Positions 25,142-32,142 of a DNA stretch of 64,000 bases are shown piece after piece; positions within the stretch are counted from its first letter, which is position 1, and each line of letters begins with the position of its first letter. This DNA is from JBBROS01 sp963752225 (lineage in GTDB: Bacteria; Pseudomonadota; Alphaproteobacteria; Acetobacterales; Acetobacteraceae). The position numbers and the translations under genes are program-made. The stretch covers positions 558,001 to 622,000 of the forward strand of contig CAVVXS010000009.1 of assembly GCA_963752225.1 (NCBI GenBank). The letters are read 5' to 3'. The notes below the pieces were generated by a model. That model saw nothing but the letters and a program-made list of their open reading frames with translations, had not been told where the DNA came from and did not search any database.

Positions 25142-26238
25142 TCGGGGCGGAGGTCGCGGGCTGGGTGAGCCTGGGTCTTGCCGCCGTGCCGTTGGCGATG
25201 ACGGTGGCCAATCTCGGGCAGTTCCGCATCCCGGCGCCGGCGGCGGGCCGGCCGCTGGTCAGCGTGCTGATCCCGGCGCGCAACGAGGAAGCCAATATCG
25301 GCGAGGCTTGTGCGGCCGTGCTGGCCAGCACCGGGGTCGAGCTGGAGCTGGTCGTGCTGGACGACGCCAGCACCGACCGGACGCCGGCGATCCTGGCGGC
25401 GATGGACGACCCGCGGCTGCGCGTGGCGGCCGCGCCGCCGCTGCCGCCAGGCTGGTCGGGCAAGCAGCACGCCTGCCACGTGCTGGGCGGGTTGGCGTCG
25501 CATGAGCTGATGGTGTTCGTGGACGCGGACGTGCGCCTCGCGCCCGATGCGCTGAGCCGGATGGCGGGGTTCATGGAGCGGGAGCGCGTGGGGCTCGGCA
25601 GCGGCTTTCCGCGGCAGGATGTGGTGACGTGGTCGGAGCGGCTGCTGCTGCCGCTGATCCATTTCCTGCTGCTGGGGTTCCTGCCGATGGCGCTGATGCG
25701 GCGGCGGCTCGACCCTGGCCTCGGCGCCGGATGCGGCCAGTTGTTCATTGCCCGGCGCGCTGCCTACAATGAAGCGGGCGGCCATGCGGCGATCCGCGCC
25801 AGCCTGCATGACGGCTTGACGCTGCCACGGGCGTTCCGCCGCGCGGGCCAGATGACGCTCCTGTTCGACGCGACCGGGTTCGCCCGATGCCGCATGTATC
25901 GGAACGCGGAGCAGCTTTGGGAGGGACTATGCAAAAACGCGACGGAGGGCATGGCCAAACCGGCCGCGTTGCCGGTTTGGAGCGCCATCCTCGCGGGCGG
26001 ACAGGTCTTGCCGGCCGTCCTGCTGTTGACGGCGCCGACGGGGGTGGCCGCCTTGGCGCTCGCCTGCGGGATCGGCACGCGGCTGTTGCTGGCGGTGCGG
26101 TTCCGGCAGCCGGTGCTGTCCGCGCTGCTGCAGCCGGTGGGGATCGCGGCGCTGCTGGTGGTGCAGTGGTTCAGCCTGCTGCGCGCGGCTCGGGGTGGGC
26201 GCGCCACCTGGCGTGGGCGGGCTTATCCGGCGCAATGA
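25138..26238 (+). CDS. family 2 glycosyltransferase in carotenoid cluster
   Basis: The 366-aa GT-A fold glycosyltransferase has the nucleotide-sugar region VSVLIPARNEEANIGEAC, DDASTDRTPAIL, and the metal-binding DADVRL (about 129). One N-terminal membrane segment and about two C-terminal ones (roughly 285-350) anchor it. The start is GTG overlapping the stop of the acyltransferase gene (GTGA). Its position and layout match CrtQ-like enzymes that add glucose to a carotenoid carboxylate. The sugar and acceptor are inferred from neighbours only. Confidence 0.82.
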   Translation: MIGAEVAGWVSLGLAAVPLAMTVANLGQFRIPAPAAGRPLVSVLIPARNEEANIGEACAAVLASTGVELELVVLDDASTDRTPAILAAMDDPRLRVAAAPPLPPGWSGKQHACHVLGGLASHELMVFVDADVRLAPDALSRMAGFMERERVGLGSGFPRQDVVTWSERLLLPLIHFLLLGFLPMALMRRRLDPGLGAGCGQLFIARRAAYNEAGGHAAIRASLHDGLTLPRAFRRAGQMTLLFDATGFARCRMYRNAEQLWEGLCKNATEGMAKPAALPVWSAILAGGQVLPAVLLLTAPTGVAALALACGIGTRLLLAVRFRQPVLSALLQPVGIAALLVVQWFSLLRAARGGRATWRGRAYPAQ

Positions 26239-26627
26239 CCTTGGCCGCCGCCGCTTCCGCCCGGGCCGACCCGCTGATCGTGACGGTGGCGGGCGTGCGC
26301 AACGACACGGGGCAGGTCCGGATCGCAGTGTGCTCGAAGGCCAACTTCCTGAAGCCGACCTGCGAGCATGTCGCCACCGCTCCCGCCAAAGCGGGCGAGG
26401 TGGTGGTGCGGCTGGAAGGCGTGCCGCCGGGCACTTGGGCGGCGCAGGCCTTCCATGACGAGGACGGCGATGGCAAGATCGGCACCAACCTGCTGGGCAT
26501 TCCGACCGAGGGCCTGGGGTTCAGCAACGACGCCCCGTTCCGCTTCGGGCCGCCCTCGTTCGGCGACGCCGCCTTCCTGCTCGTTCCCGGCGGTGGCCGC
26601 ATCCGCTTCTCGCTCCGCTACTTCTGA
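26235..26627 (+). CDS. DUF2141-family exported protein
   Basis: The 130-aa protein matches the DUF2141 pattern: an Ig-like beta domain with AFHDEDGDGKIGTNLLGIPT and EGLGFSNDAPFRFGPPSFGDA. The ATG at 26235 overlaps the glycosyltransferase stop, but that start leaves a signal peptide without a basic n-region (MTLAAAASARA, cleaved before DP). An in-frame GTG at 26166 would give a full signal peptide containing arginines. DUF2141 proteins are often near carotenoid genes, so a periplasmic or outer-membrane role with the pigment is possible; none is proven. Confidence 0.75.
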   Translation: MTLAAAASARADPLIVTVAGVRNDTGQVRIAVCSKANFLKPTCEHVATAPAKAGEVVVRLEGVPPGTWAAQAFHDEDGDGKIGTNLLGIPTEGLGFSNDAPFRFGPPSFGDAAFLLVPGGGRIRFSLRYF

Positions 26628-26636
26628 GGTTCCCCC

Positions 26637-26978
26637 ATGGGCGTTCCCCTGCCCGCCGACCCGGCGCCGTTCTTCGAGGCGCACCTGTTCGCCTGCACCA
26701 ACCGCCGTCCGGACGGCCACAAGCGCGGCTCCTGCGCGGCCCGCGGGTCGGAGCAGCTGCGCGACTACATGAAGGCGCGGGCGAAGGAGCTCGGCATCCG
26801 CAACATCCGGGTGAACTCGGCCGGGTGCCTGGACCGGTGCGAGCTGGGTCCGTGCCTGGTGATCTACCCGGAAGGGGTCTGGTACAAGATCACGACGCCG
26901 GCCGACGTGGATGCGGTGTTGACGGAGCACGTCATCGGCGGTGGGCGGGTAGAGCGGTTGCGGTTGCCGGCGGCTTAG
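26637..26978 (+). CDS. thioredoxin-like [2Fe-2S] ferredoxin
   Basis: The 113-aa protein has five cysteines, C20, C33, C64, C68 and C73, in FACTNRRPDGHKRGSC and AGCLDRCELGPC. This resembles the thioredoxin-fold [2Fe-2S] ferredoxin family, which uses four of them as cluster ligands. VIYPEGVWYKITTPADVDA is the conserved C-terminal strand region. It starts nine bases after the DUF2141 gene and appears to be the last gene of the carotenoid operon. It might supply electrons to an oxygenase or desaturase there. It ends at the palindrome at 26983. Confidence 0.83.
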   Translation: MGVPLPADPAPFFEAHLFACTNRRPDGHKRGSCAARGSEQLRDYMKARAKELGIRNIRVNSAGCLDRCELGPCLVIYPEGVWYKITTPADVDAVLTEHVIGGGRVERLRLPAA

Positions 26979-26982
26979 GATC

Positions 26983-27004
26983 GGTGGGCTTTGCCCACCC
27001 TACG
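26983..27004. terminator. palindrome between convergent ferredoxin-like genes
   Basis: GGTGGGC-TTT-GCCCACC (26983-26999) fills almost the whole gap between two convergent stop codons. The repeat tail CCCTACG (26998-27004) provides the TAG stop codon of the minus-strand gene (27000-27002). Same family as 102, 199 and 8547. Confidence 0.65.
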
Positions 27005-27308
27005 AATTGGGCGGAGTGCTTGCCTGGAGGGTTTGCAGGACTTCGGTGGGATCGGTGCCAGCCGGGACGGCGAACACCGAAGCGGGTGCGGCCGAGCCGG
27101 CGACCGTGACGGCCCGCTTCGGGCATAGGCCCAGGCATCCCACCGGCACCACGCGCAGGGCCCGGCGGCGGCCGGTCGCCTTCAGGGTCTCGCGCAGCAC
27201 CTTCGACAAATCCTGCTTGCCCTTGCGGCCGAAGCCGCCGTCCAGCTTCTTGCTGCACTTGCGGCAGACAAGGGCGACGCCGTCCCAGGGCGCCCGGATC
27301 GGCTGCAT
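27000..27308 (-). CDS. small CX2C/CX3C iron-sulfur (ferredoxin-like) protein
   Basis: The 102-aa protein has exactly four conserved-looking cysteines, C15 and C18 (VCRKCSK) and C58 and C62 (VGCLGLCPKRAVTV), as in thioredoxin-like [2Fe-2S] proteins. A basic stretch (FGRKGKQDL) lies between them. The ATG at 27308 overlaps the coq7 stop (TGATG), which decides the start over a long Arg-rich upstream frame. Its stop codon falls inside a palindromic repeat, so its C-terminus may have been reshaped by the repeat. An electron-transfer role is inferred. Confidence 0.72.
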   Translation of the reverse strand: MQPIRAPWDGVALVCRKCSKKLDGGFGRKGKQDLSKVLRETLKATGRRRALRVVPVGCLGLCPKRAVTVAGSAAPASVFAVPAGTDPTEVLQTLQASTPPNS

Positions 27309-27862
27309 CAGACCCGTTCGCTGACGGCGATCGCCACTTTGCAGCCGGCCTTGATCACCGCCGACATCAACCGGTAGGCCGGCGCCAGCTCCGCCTCGTG
27401 CTCGAGGCCGATGTCGCGGTGCTCGAGCTCCTCGGCGCGGAAGCGCTCGATAGTGTCGCGCAGCGGCGCCTCGTCCTCGCCGAGGCTCGCGGCCTGCTCG
27501 GCGTAGTGCTCGTCGATGGCTTCCTCGACCGCGACGGTGCAGGCCATCGCGGCGCGGGTACCGAGGGCGGCGGTGGCGGCGCCGAGGGCGTAGCCGGCCA
27601 GGTGCCACAGCGGCAGCAGCGCCGTCGGGCGCACCCGGCGCTTGGCGATCAGGCCGGCGAAGGTGTCGAGGTGGACCTGCTCCTGCGCCTTCATGTGGCG
27701 GAGGATGTCGCCCTTGTCGCCGCGGCCGAGGATCGCGAGCTGGCCGGTGTAGATGCGGGCGGCGCCGTACTCGCCGGCGTGATCGACGCGGATCATGCGG
27801 GCGACCCGTTCCTCCGGCGTGGCGTCGCCGGGCAGGATGTTGGCGGTGGTCATGTCGTTCAT
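27308..27862 (-). CDS. coq7: demethoxyubiquinone hydroxylase, COQ7 type
   Basis: This 184-aa di-iron hydroxylase carries out the C6 hydroxylation of demethoxyubiquinone in ubiquinone synthesis. The carboxylate/histidine ligands are visible: IRVDHAGEYGAARIYTGQ, MKAQEQVHLDTF, VEEAIDEHYAEQ and EELEHRDIGLEH. This is the alphaproteobacterial alternative to the flavin enzyme UbiF. The start ATG at 27862 overlaps the dsbB stop codon; an ATG three codons downstream is a weaker option. A quinone gene beside dsbB makes sense because DsbB passes electrons to ubiquinone. Confidence 0.93.
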   Translation of the reverse strand: MNDMTTANILPGDATPEERVARMIRVDHAGEYGAARIYTGQLAILGRGDKGDILRHMKAQEQVHLDTFAGLIAKRRVRPTALLPLWHLAGYALGAATAALGTRAAMACTVAVEEAIDEHYAEQAASLGEDEAPLRDTIERFRAEELEHRDIGLEHEAELAPAYRLMSAVIKAGCKVAIAVSERV

Positions 27863-28398
27863 CGTGGGCTCCAACGGCGCAGCGCCACCACCATCAGCCC
27901 GGTGCCGAGGGTGGAAGCGAACAGCATGTTCATTGTCGCCATACTTAGGGGCAGACCGGGGATCAGGTAGGTGGGCTCGTCGCACGGCTTCGCGGGCCGG
28001 GCCGGCATCCGCGCCAGGCGCTCGGCCATCGTGCCGCTGCCGAGCTTGGGTGCGGCGCATTCGGGCAGCGGGCTCGGCCACCAGCCCTGCTCGACGCCGA
28101 CATGCACGCCGCCCAGCGCGGCGCCGGCCAGCATCGCGAGCGCGGTGAGGACGACGAGGAAGCGGGCGCCCCGGGGCGAGGCGAGCGCCAGGGCGCCGAA
28201 CAGCATCGCCGCGCGGTACGGCCAGCGCTCGACCAGGCACAAGGCGCACGGCACGAGGCCGCCGAACGACTCCGACAGGAGCGCCACCAGCAACCCGAGC
28301 CCGGCCAGCACCGCGCCGACGAGGCCGGCCCATTGCAGCCGGCTCAGGGACAGGGCGGGAACCATCACGGAGGACTTCGCGGGGGGCACGCCGGGCAT
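27859..28398 (-). CDS. dsbB: disulfide bond formation protein B
   Basis: The 179-aa inner-membrane protein with four predicted helices re-oxidises DsbA and reduces ubiquinone. The quinone-side pair CALC (C51, C54) is followed by the helix-capping LVERWPYR motif. The periplasmic pair is C114 (LPECAAP) and C139 (AKPCDEP). A basic or charged start precedes the first helix. It overlaps coq7 by four bases. No dsbA is present in the window. Confidence 0.9.
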   Translation of the reverse strand: MPGVPPAKSSVMVPALSLSRLQWAGLVGAVLAGLGLLVALLSESFGGLVPCALCLVERWPYRAAMLFGALALASPRGARFLVVLTALAMLAGAALGGVHVGVEQGWWPSPLPECAAPKLGSGTMAERLARMPARPAKPCDEPTYLIPGLPLSMATMNMLFASTLGTGLMVVALRRWSPR

Positions 28399-28470
28399 AT
28401 GGCAAGCTTTGCGGCTTGGAGCAATCGGCCGGCCGCCATAGGCTGACGCGCTAAGCGGAGGAGACGCGGC

Positions 28471-29097
28471 ATGCGCCGATTACTGGGCCGGGCCAATTCC
28501 AGCAACGTGATGAAGGTGATCTGGATGCTGGAGGAGCTGCGGCTCCCGTACGAGCGCGAGGATTACGGCGGCGCGTTCGGCCGCACGCAGACGCCCGAAT
28601 ACCTGGCGATGAACCCCAACGCGGTGGTGCCGACGCTGGTGGAGGACGAGTTCGTGTTGTGGGAAAGCAACGCGATCCTGCGCTATTTGGCCGCCGGGCA
28701 TGCGGCCGGGACGCCGCTTTGGCCGGACGCGCTGCGGGAGCGGGCCAACATCGACCGCTGGATGGACTGGCAGCACACGGTGCTGGGGCCGCCGATGACG
28801 GTGGTGTTCTGGGGCCTGGTGCGCACGCCGGCCGACAAGCAGGACTGGCCGGCGATCCGCGCGGCGGCCGAAAAGCTGGACCGGATCTACGGCATCCTCG
28901 AGCGCCAGGTCGAGCGGCACGACTACGTCGCCGGTCCCGCGTTGACGCCGGCCGACATGGCGATCGGGGTGCACGCGCATCGCTGGTTCAGTTTTGAAAA
29001 TGTCGATAAGGCCGAGCTTCCGGCGTTGCGCGCCTGGTACGACCGGCTGTTGGCGCGGCCGGCCTTCGCTGCGCATGTGGCGATCAAGATGACCTGA
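28471..29097 (+). CDS. glutathione S-transferase
   Basis: The 208-aa protein has an N-terminal thioredoxin-like domain (MRRLLGRANSSNVMKVIWML, NPNAVVPTLVED, ESNAILRYLA) and a C-terminal helical domain (LTPADMAIGVHAHRW). The ESNAI motif binds the glutathione gamma-glutamyl group and the serine in SSN is the likely catalytic residue. GGAGGAGA before the ATG supports the start. It stands alone between divergent dsbB and a convergent glycosyltransferase. The conjugated substrate is unknown. Confidence 0.9.
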   Translation: MRRLLGRANSSNVMKVIWMLEELRLPYEREDYGGAFGRTQTPEYLAMNPNAVVPTLVEDEFVLWESNAILRYLAAGHAAGTPLWPDALRERANIDRWMDWQHTVLGPPMTVVFWGLVRTPADKQDWPAIRAAAEKLDRIYGILERQVERHDYVAGPALTPADMAIGVHAHRWFSFENVDKAELPALRAWYDRLLARPAFAAHVAIKMT

Positions 29098-29107
29098 AAT
29101 GGCGGGT

Positions 29108-29126
29108 CTGGGGCCGCTGGCCCCAG
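29108..29126. terminator. CTGGGGCC hairpin between convergent genes
   Basis: CTGGGGCC-GCT-GGCCCCAG is a perfect 8-bp inverted repeat, 11 bases after the GST stop and 14 bases from the glycosyltransferase stop. Same family as 16276, 19670 and 37527. Confidence 0.6.
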
Positions 29127-29139
29127 CCGGCGGAGCCGC

Positions 29140-29886
29140 TCACCTGTAGTCGTGCCAGGCAGTGGTGAACGGCTTGCGGAAGTAGGTGGCCCACAGATAG
29201 TTCGTGCTGTAGCGCACCCCGGTCATGATCACGCCGTCGCCGCGCAGGCGGCGGCCGGAGGATCGGGCCATCAGCTTCCAGGTGAAGTTCACGTTGCCGA
29301 CGCGGTTCATGCGGCGGGCGATGTCGGTGTCCTCGCCATAGAACTGGAAGGTGTCGCTGAAGCCGCCCGCCTCGACCAGCGCGTCGCGGAGCACGACGAA
29401 GTTGCCGCCCTGCACCATCGCGCCGACGCCCATGACGCGCTTGTTGAAGGCGTAGGTGCAGAAGCCGACCATGTAGAAGGCGCGGGCGATGTAGCGGATA
29501 TGCGCCGGCACGTCGTAGTAGTCGTAGGGCCCGCTGAGGGTGACGAGCTTCGGATCGTCCTCGAACGACCGCAGCACGCGGGCCAGCCAGCCCTCGGGGA
29601 TCAGGGTGTCGGCGTCGATGTTGGCGATCAGCACGCCGCTTGCGTTGTCGAAGCCGCAGCGGCGGGCGGCGACCAGCCCCTTCTGCGGCTCGTGCACCAC
29701 GACGACGCCGGGAACCTTGCCGGCTACGATCGCGGTGCGGTCGGTGCTGGCATTGTCGACGACGATGATCTCGGCGTCGCAGCCGGTTCGGGCGATCTCG
29801 GCCTGGATCGCCTGCAGGCAGGCCGGCAGCAGCACTTCCTCGTTGAAGGCGGGCACGACGAAGCTGATCTGGGGCCGGTCAGACAT
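29140..29886 (-). CDS. family 2 glycosyltransferase
   Basis: The 248-aa soluble GT2 enzyme has ISFVVPAFNEEVLLPACLQA, VVDNASTDRT and the metal-binding IDADTLIPEGW. FQFYGEDTDIARRMNR is the acceptor/catalytic ED region. The chosen ATG at 29886 gives the family N-terminus; the extension to 29955 is basic and unlike coding sequence, although no good Shine-Dalgarno precedes either. No other glycan gene is adjacent and it is divergent from ggt. The donor and acceptor cannot be named. Confidence 0.82.
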   Translation of the reverse strand: MSDRPQISFVVPAFNEEVLLPACLQAIQAEIARTGCDAEIIVVDNASTDRTAIVAGKVPGVVVVHEPQKGLVAARRCGFDNASGVLIANIDADTLIPEGWLARVLRSFEDDPKLVTLSGPYDYYDVPAHIRYIARAFYMVGFCTYAFNKRVMGVGAMVQGGNFVVLRDALVEAGGFSDTFQFYGEDTDIARRMNRVGNVNFTWKLMARSSGRRLRGDGVIMTGVRYSTNYLWATYFRKPFTTAWHDYR

Positions 29887-30084
29887 GCGGGAGGAACCTC
29901 GTTTCCGTTGGCGGGATCGCGGCGGCAGGCGGAGACCATGGCCGCTGCGTGACACTCTGATGTCGGAACGGCGAAAACGGCACGACCCAACAAACGCCGA
30001 ACTCGACTGGAAGTTGCCGGATGGCTGCCATCTGGCCCAGGTGCCGGACCGGGTCTAGCATTATCTGCCACCCGGAGGACTGCC

Positions 30085-31653
30085 ATGCCATACGCCGCAC
30101 CCGAGCACGTGACCCAGCATTGGCAGGTGTCGAAGCCGGCGGCGACCGGGCGGCGGGGCATGGTGGCGAGCCAATCGCGCGACGCGGCCCTGGCCGGCGT
30201 CGCCATCCTGGACGCCGGCGGCAACGCAATCGATGCGGCGGTCGCGACGGCGCTGGCCTTGGCGGCGGTGGAGCCGTGGAACAGTGGCCTGGGCGGAATC
30301 GGCTTCGCGATGGTGCACCGGGCCGGTCAGCCACGGGCCGAGGTGGTCGATTTCGGCCCGCGCGCGCCGGCCGGCCTCCATCCCGAGCTGTTCAAGCTCA
30401 CGGGCCGGACCGCGCAGGACCTGTTCGCCTGGCCCGAGGTCGAGGGCGACGCCAACGTGCACGGCCCGTTGTCGTTCGCGATCCCGTCCGCGGTCGCCGG
30501 CTACGCCCACATGCACGGCCGGTTCGGCAGCATGCCGCTCTCGGAGCTGATGGCGCCGGCGGTCGCGCTGGCCAAGCGGGGCTTGGCGCAGGACTGGTTC
30601 ACCACGCTGAAAGTGGCGAACTCGGCAGCGATCCTGCGCCGCTACCCGGGGAGCGCCGCGGTCTACCTGCCGGGCGGACTGCCGCCGGTGGCGCCGTACC
30701 AGGGCAACCCCGGCTTCTTCCGGCTCGGGCGGCTGCCGGACACGCTGGAAGCGCTGGCGCAGGCCGGGCTGCGCGACTTCTACGAGGGCGACGTGGCGCG
30801 CAGCATCGTCGCCGACGTCAAGGCGATGGGCGGCGTGCTGGACGCCGACGACCTGCGCCGGTGCGAGGCACGGATCACGGCGCCGCTGGAGGTCGCGTTC
30901 GCCGGGCGCACGCTGCAGCTGCCGGGCGGCCTGACGGCGGCGCCGACGATGGCGCGGGTGCTGGAGTTGCTGCCCGCCCACTGGCCGGCGCGGCCGGACG
31001 CGGCCTGGTTCGCCGCACTCGCCGGGGCCATGCGCACCGCCTATGCCGAGCGCCTGTCCGGCTTGGGCGACGCCGAGCCGAAGGCCGCCGAAAGCTGCAC
31101 AACGCATCTGACGGTGTGCGATGCGGACGGGACGATGGTGGCAATGACCACCACGCTGCTGTCGTCGATGGGCAGCCGGGTGGTGCTGCCGGATAGTGGC
31201 GTGCTGATGAACAACGGCGTGATGTGGTTCGATCCGCGCCCTGGCCAGCCCAACAGCGTCGGCCCCGGCAAGCGGCCGCTGACGAACATGCTGCCGGTGA
31301 TCCTGCGCGACGGCGACACGCCGGTGCTGGCCGGCGGCGCGTCCGGCGGCCGGCGGATCATGGCGGCGGTGACCCAAGCCGTGGCCTTCGTCGCCGCCTT
31401 CGGCATGGACCCGGCCGAAGCGGCGCACCACCCGCGTATCGACGTCAGCGACCCCGACACGGTACACGCCGACCGGTTGCTGCCGGCGGATGTGCTGGCG
31501 GCGCTGCGCGCGCAGGGTCCGGTGGAGACGGTCGAGCACGGCACCGTCCCGGTCAACTTCGCTTGCCCGAACCTGATCGAGATCAAGGACGGGGTCCGCA
31601 CCGGCGTCACCGATGTGATGTCGCCCTGGTCGGCGGCCGTGGCGCAGGCCTGA
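30085..31653 (+). CDS. ggt: gamma-glutamyltransferase
   Basis: The 522-aa Ntn-hydrolase cleaves gamma-glutamyl bonds in glutathione and related compounds. It should self-process before the catalytic Thr339 in CTTHLTVCD to give large and small subunits. GNAIDAAVATALAL near the N-terminus and PLTNMLPVILRD / GGASGGRRIMAAV in the small subunit are typical. No signal peptide is visible, so it is likely cytoplasmic, unlike E. coli GGT. GGAGGA precedes the ATG. trmO follows after 15 bases, then a peptidase and a solute-binding protein, suggesting use of gamma-glutamyl peptides. Confidence 0.88.
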   Translation: MPYAAPEHVTQHWQVSKPAATGRRGMVASQSRDAALAGVAILDAGGNAIDAAVATALALAAVEPWNSGLGGIGFAMVHRAGQPRAEVVDFGPRAPAGLHPELFKLTGRTAQDLFAWPEVEGDANVHGPLSFAIPSAVAGYAHMHGRFGSMPLSELMAPAVALAKRGLAQDWFTTLKVANSAAILRRYPGSAAVYLPGGLPPVAPYQGNPGFFRLGRLPDTLEALAQAGLRDFYEGDVARSIVADVKAMGGVLDADDLRRCEARITAPLEVAFAGRTLQLPGGLTAAPTMARVLELLPAHWPARPDAAWFAALAGAMRTAYAERLSGLGDAEPKAAESCTTHLTVCDADGTMVAMTTTLLSSMGSRVVLPDSGVLMNNGVMWFDPRPGQPNSVGPGKRPLTNMLPVILRDGDTPVLAGGASGGRRIMAAVTQAVAFVAAFGMDPAEAAHHPRIDVSDPDTVHADRLLPADVLAALRAQGPVETVEHGTVPVNFACPNLIEIKDGVRTGVTDVMSPWSAAVAQA

Positions 31654-31668
31654 GGCGGGGCGGCCGGC

Positions 31669-32142
31669 ATGTCCGGGCCCCTGCTGCTGCGTCCGATCGG
31701 ACGGCTGCGCACGCCGTTCGCGACGTTGGCGGATTGCCCGCGCAACGGCCGCAAGATCCAGCCACCGCCCGATTGCGTGGCGGAGGTGGACGAGCCGTTC
31801 CGCGAAGGGCTGACGGACGTCGAGACCTTCTCCCACCTGATCCTGCTGTATTGGCTGGGGCCGCAGCCGGACCTGCTGACGATCAGCCCGAACTTCGACC
31901 GGCAGCCGCACGGCATCTTCTCCACCCGCACCCCGGTCCGGCCGAACCCGATCGGGCTCAGCGTCGTGAGCCTGCAGGGCGTGGACGGCGGCCGGCTCAC
32001 GGTGCGCAACCTCGATTGCCGCGACGGCACGCCGCTGCTCGACATCAAGCCGTACTTGCCCAGCACCGACCTCGAGCCCGACGCGACGATGGGATGGCAG
32101 GACGCCTACCGGACCGGCCGCAGCACAAGGAACACAGCTTGA
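31669..32142 (+). CDS. trmO: tRNA (t6A37) N6-methyltransferase TrmO
   Basis: The 157-aa protein has the TrmO beta-barrel signature: LLRPIGRLRTPF, FSHLILLYWL, and GIFSTRTPVRPNPIGLSVVS. It adds a methyl group from S-adenosylmethionine to t6A at position 37 of threonine tRNAs, giving m6t6A. The gene lies between ggt and an M20 peptidase, and its stop overlaps the TTG start of the latter. tsaC, needed to make t6A, is in the same window. The operon position with peptide-salvage genes has no obvious functional reason. Confidence 0.92.
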   Translation: MSGPLLLRPIGRLRTPFATLADCPRNGRKIQPPPDCVAEVDEPFREGLTDVETFSHLILLYWLGPQPDLLTISPNFDRQPHGIFSTRTPVRPNPIGLSVVSLQGVDGGRLTVRNLDCRDGTPLLDIKPYLPSTDLEPDATMGWQDAYRTGRSTRNTA

